A stretch of 64,000 nt of DNA from JBMYYR01 sp965243605 (GTDB lineage Bacteria; Bacteroidota; Bacteroidia; Flavobacteriales; CAJXXR01): NCBI GenBank assembly GCA_965243605.1, contig CBDEVQ010000099.1, forward strand, positions 1-64,000. Direction: 5' to 3'. The translations under genes and the position numbers were made by a program. The notes beneath the pieces are model-generated. The model was not told where the DNA came from. It did not search any database and saw only the letters and a list, made by a program, of their open reading frames with translations. Positions 63,271 through 64,000 of this stretch are shown here, in pieces (the first letter of the stretch is position 1; each line of letters starts with the position of its first letter).

Positions 63271-64000
63271 ATGAGCATGTTACAAACTTCAAAAGATTTA
63301 ATATATAACCTATATTATTTAAAATTGAAAGACTTTCTTAATAAGAAAAGTTTTAATAAATCAATAGATAATAAGGATATTATTGAGCAGTTAAATAAAG
63401 ATGGTATTGTTATTATACCTAACTATTATAACGAAGCTCAATGTGAATTATTAGTAAAAGAAGTTGATGATTTAATTTTGAAATATAAAGATACACTCTG
63501 GGAAGATGAATTAGGTTCAGACAAACGTTTGTGGGGATCAGAGAAGCTTTCTAATTTATTCGCAAAGTTTCATGAGGATACGTTTTTAAAAGAAATTGGT
63601 GAAGCGTATTATGAATCTGAAGTTTATAATGCAACTACGCTTACAAACCGAATTTCATATTGTAATAATAATTTGGGATCAGGTGGAGGTTGGCATAGAG
63701 ATAATGGCTTTCACAAACAATTTAAATCTATAATTTATTTATCAGATGTTGAGATAGATAATGGTCCTTTTACTTATTTAAAAGGAACTCATAAACACTA
63801 TAATGATTTTAAAGGAAAGCTTTCAGGTTCTGTTGATAAATATGAATCAAGGCTTGGTGAAGACTTCATTAATAAAGTTGTAGAGTTAGGGTATGATAAA
63901 CAAACTTATACAGCAAATAGAGGAACTTTAATTCTTGTTGATACTAAAGGTATCCATAGAGGTAACCCTTTATTGTCTGGATCTAGATATGCAATGTTTA
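63271..64000 (+). CDS. Phytanoyl-CoA dioxygenase (PhyH) family protein, 3' end outside the window
   Basis: The frame is open from ATG at 63271 to the window edge (243 complete codons). The non-haem iron motif is present: His142 and Asp144 in GGGWHRDNGF and the distal His229 in DTKGIHRGNP. The remaining 2-oxoglutarate-binding Arg is probably in SGSRYAMF at the edge. Such Fe(II)/2-oxoglutarate oxygenases occur in glycan and natural-product loci. The substrate is unknown. Its position after the glycosyltransferase, 42 nt away, suggests modification of the same glycan. Confidence 0.85.
   Translation, partial: MSMLQTSKDLIYNLYYLKLKDFLNKKSFNKSIDNKDIIEQLNKDGIVIIPNYYNEAQCELLVKEVDDLILKYKDTLWEDELGSDKRLWGSEKLSNLFAKFHEDTFLKEIGEAYYESEVYNATTLTNRISYCNNNLGSGGGWHRDNGFHKQFKSIIYLSDVEIDNGPFTYLKGTHKHYNDFKGKLSGSVDKYESRLGEDFINKVVELGYDKQTYTANRGTLILVDTKGIHRGNPLLSGSRYAMF

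Overview
The window is a low-GC chromosomal segment of a Bacteroidota bacterium, most likely order Flavobacteriales. The evidence is the ribosomal spc/alpha gene order followed by carA-eno-gltA, AT-rich leaders without Shine-Dalgarno motifs, promoter elements of the Bacteroidota type (TTTG, about 19 nt, TAnnTTTG), a type IX secretion (T9SS) C-terminal sorting domain, an HU-CCDC81/SPOR protein, a zinc-ligand-free L36 and a mitochondrial-type citrate synthase. The family is not resolved. There is no rRNA, no CRISPR array and no prophage.

Layout. 1-7643: end of rpsH, then rplF-rplR-rpsE-rpmD-rplO-secY-map-infA-rpmJ-rpsM-rpsK-rpsD-rpoA-rplQ and a strong terminator. 7670-11454: carA, eno, gltA, terminator. 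11481-16109 (-): a 1542-residue secreted beta-helix protein with a T9SS tail. 16317-22890 (-): TetR regulator, TolC-like channel, lipoprotein adaptor and RND pump, one operon. 23112-27057: a CHAT/TPR protein gene split by a 984-bp IS1595-family insertion whose target duplication and terminal repeats are intact. 27066-31217: membrane protein, a 55-residue membrane peptide, purD and a phosphohexomutase. 31333-31520: two tRNA-Phe genes. 31611-37073: coaX, an outer-membrane protein, a TPR protein, lptC, a small membrane protein and a CNNM/CBS protein, an envelope block with overlapping or abutting genes. 37149-43085 (-): a giant alpha-2-macroglobulin-like protein. 43259-48268: comEC-like gene, ppk1, ppx. 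48388-48877: four identical tRNA-Asp genes and one tRNA-Val. 49230-50006: a lipoprotein gene carrying an in-frame TAG. 50101-53603 (-): acyl-CoA thioesterase, bioD, a ketoacyl synthase and bioB behind one consensus promoter. 53723-60219: HU/SPOR protein, topA, metallophosphoesterase lipoprotein, an outer-membrane or periplasmic protein and tyrS. 60401-64000: start of a surface polysaccharide cluster (sugar oxidoreductase, hexapeptide acyltransferase, glycosyltransferase, truncated PhyH-family dioxygenase).

Most of the window is conserved housekeeping and envelope biology. The parts that deserve attention are: the fresh, frame-restorable IS insertion in an envelope-anchored CHAT protease-like gene; the alpha-2-macroglobulin homologue that has a TonB-plug-like motif where the bait region should be and has lost its thioester; the biotin operon with a built-in ketoacyl synthase and thioesterase; and the lipoprotein gene with a single internal stop. 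I did not find a clearly unprecedented multi-gene system.
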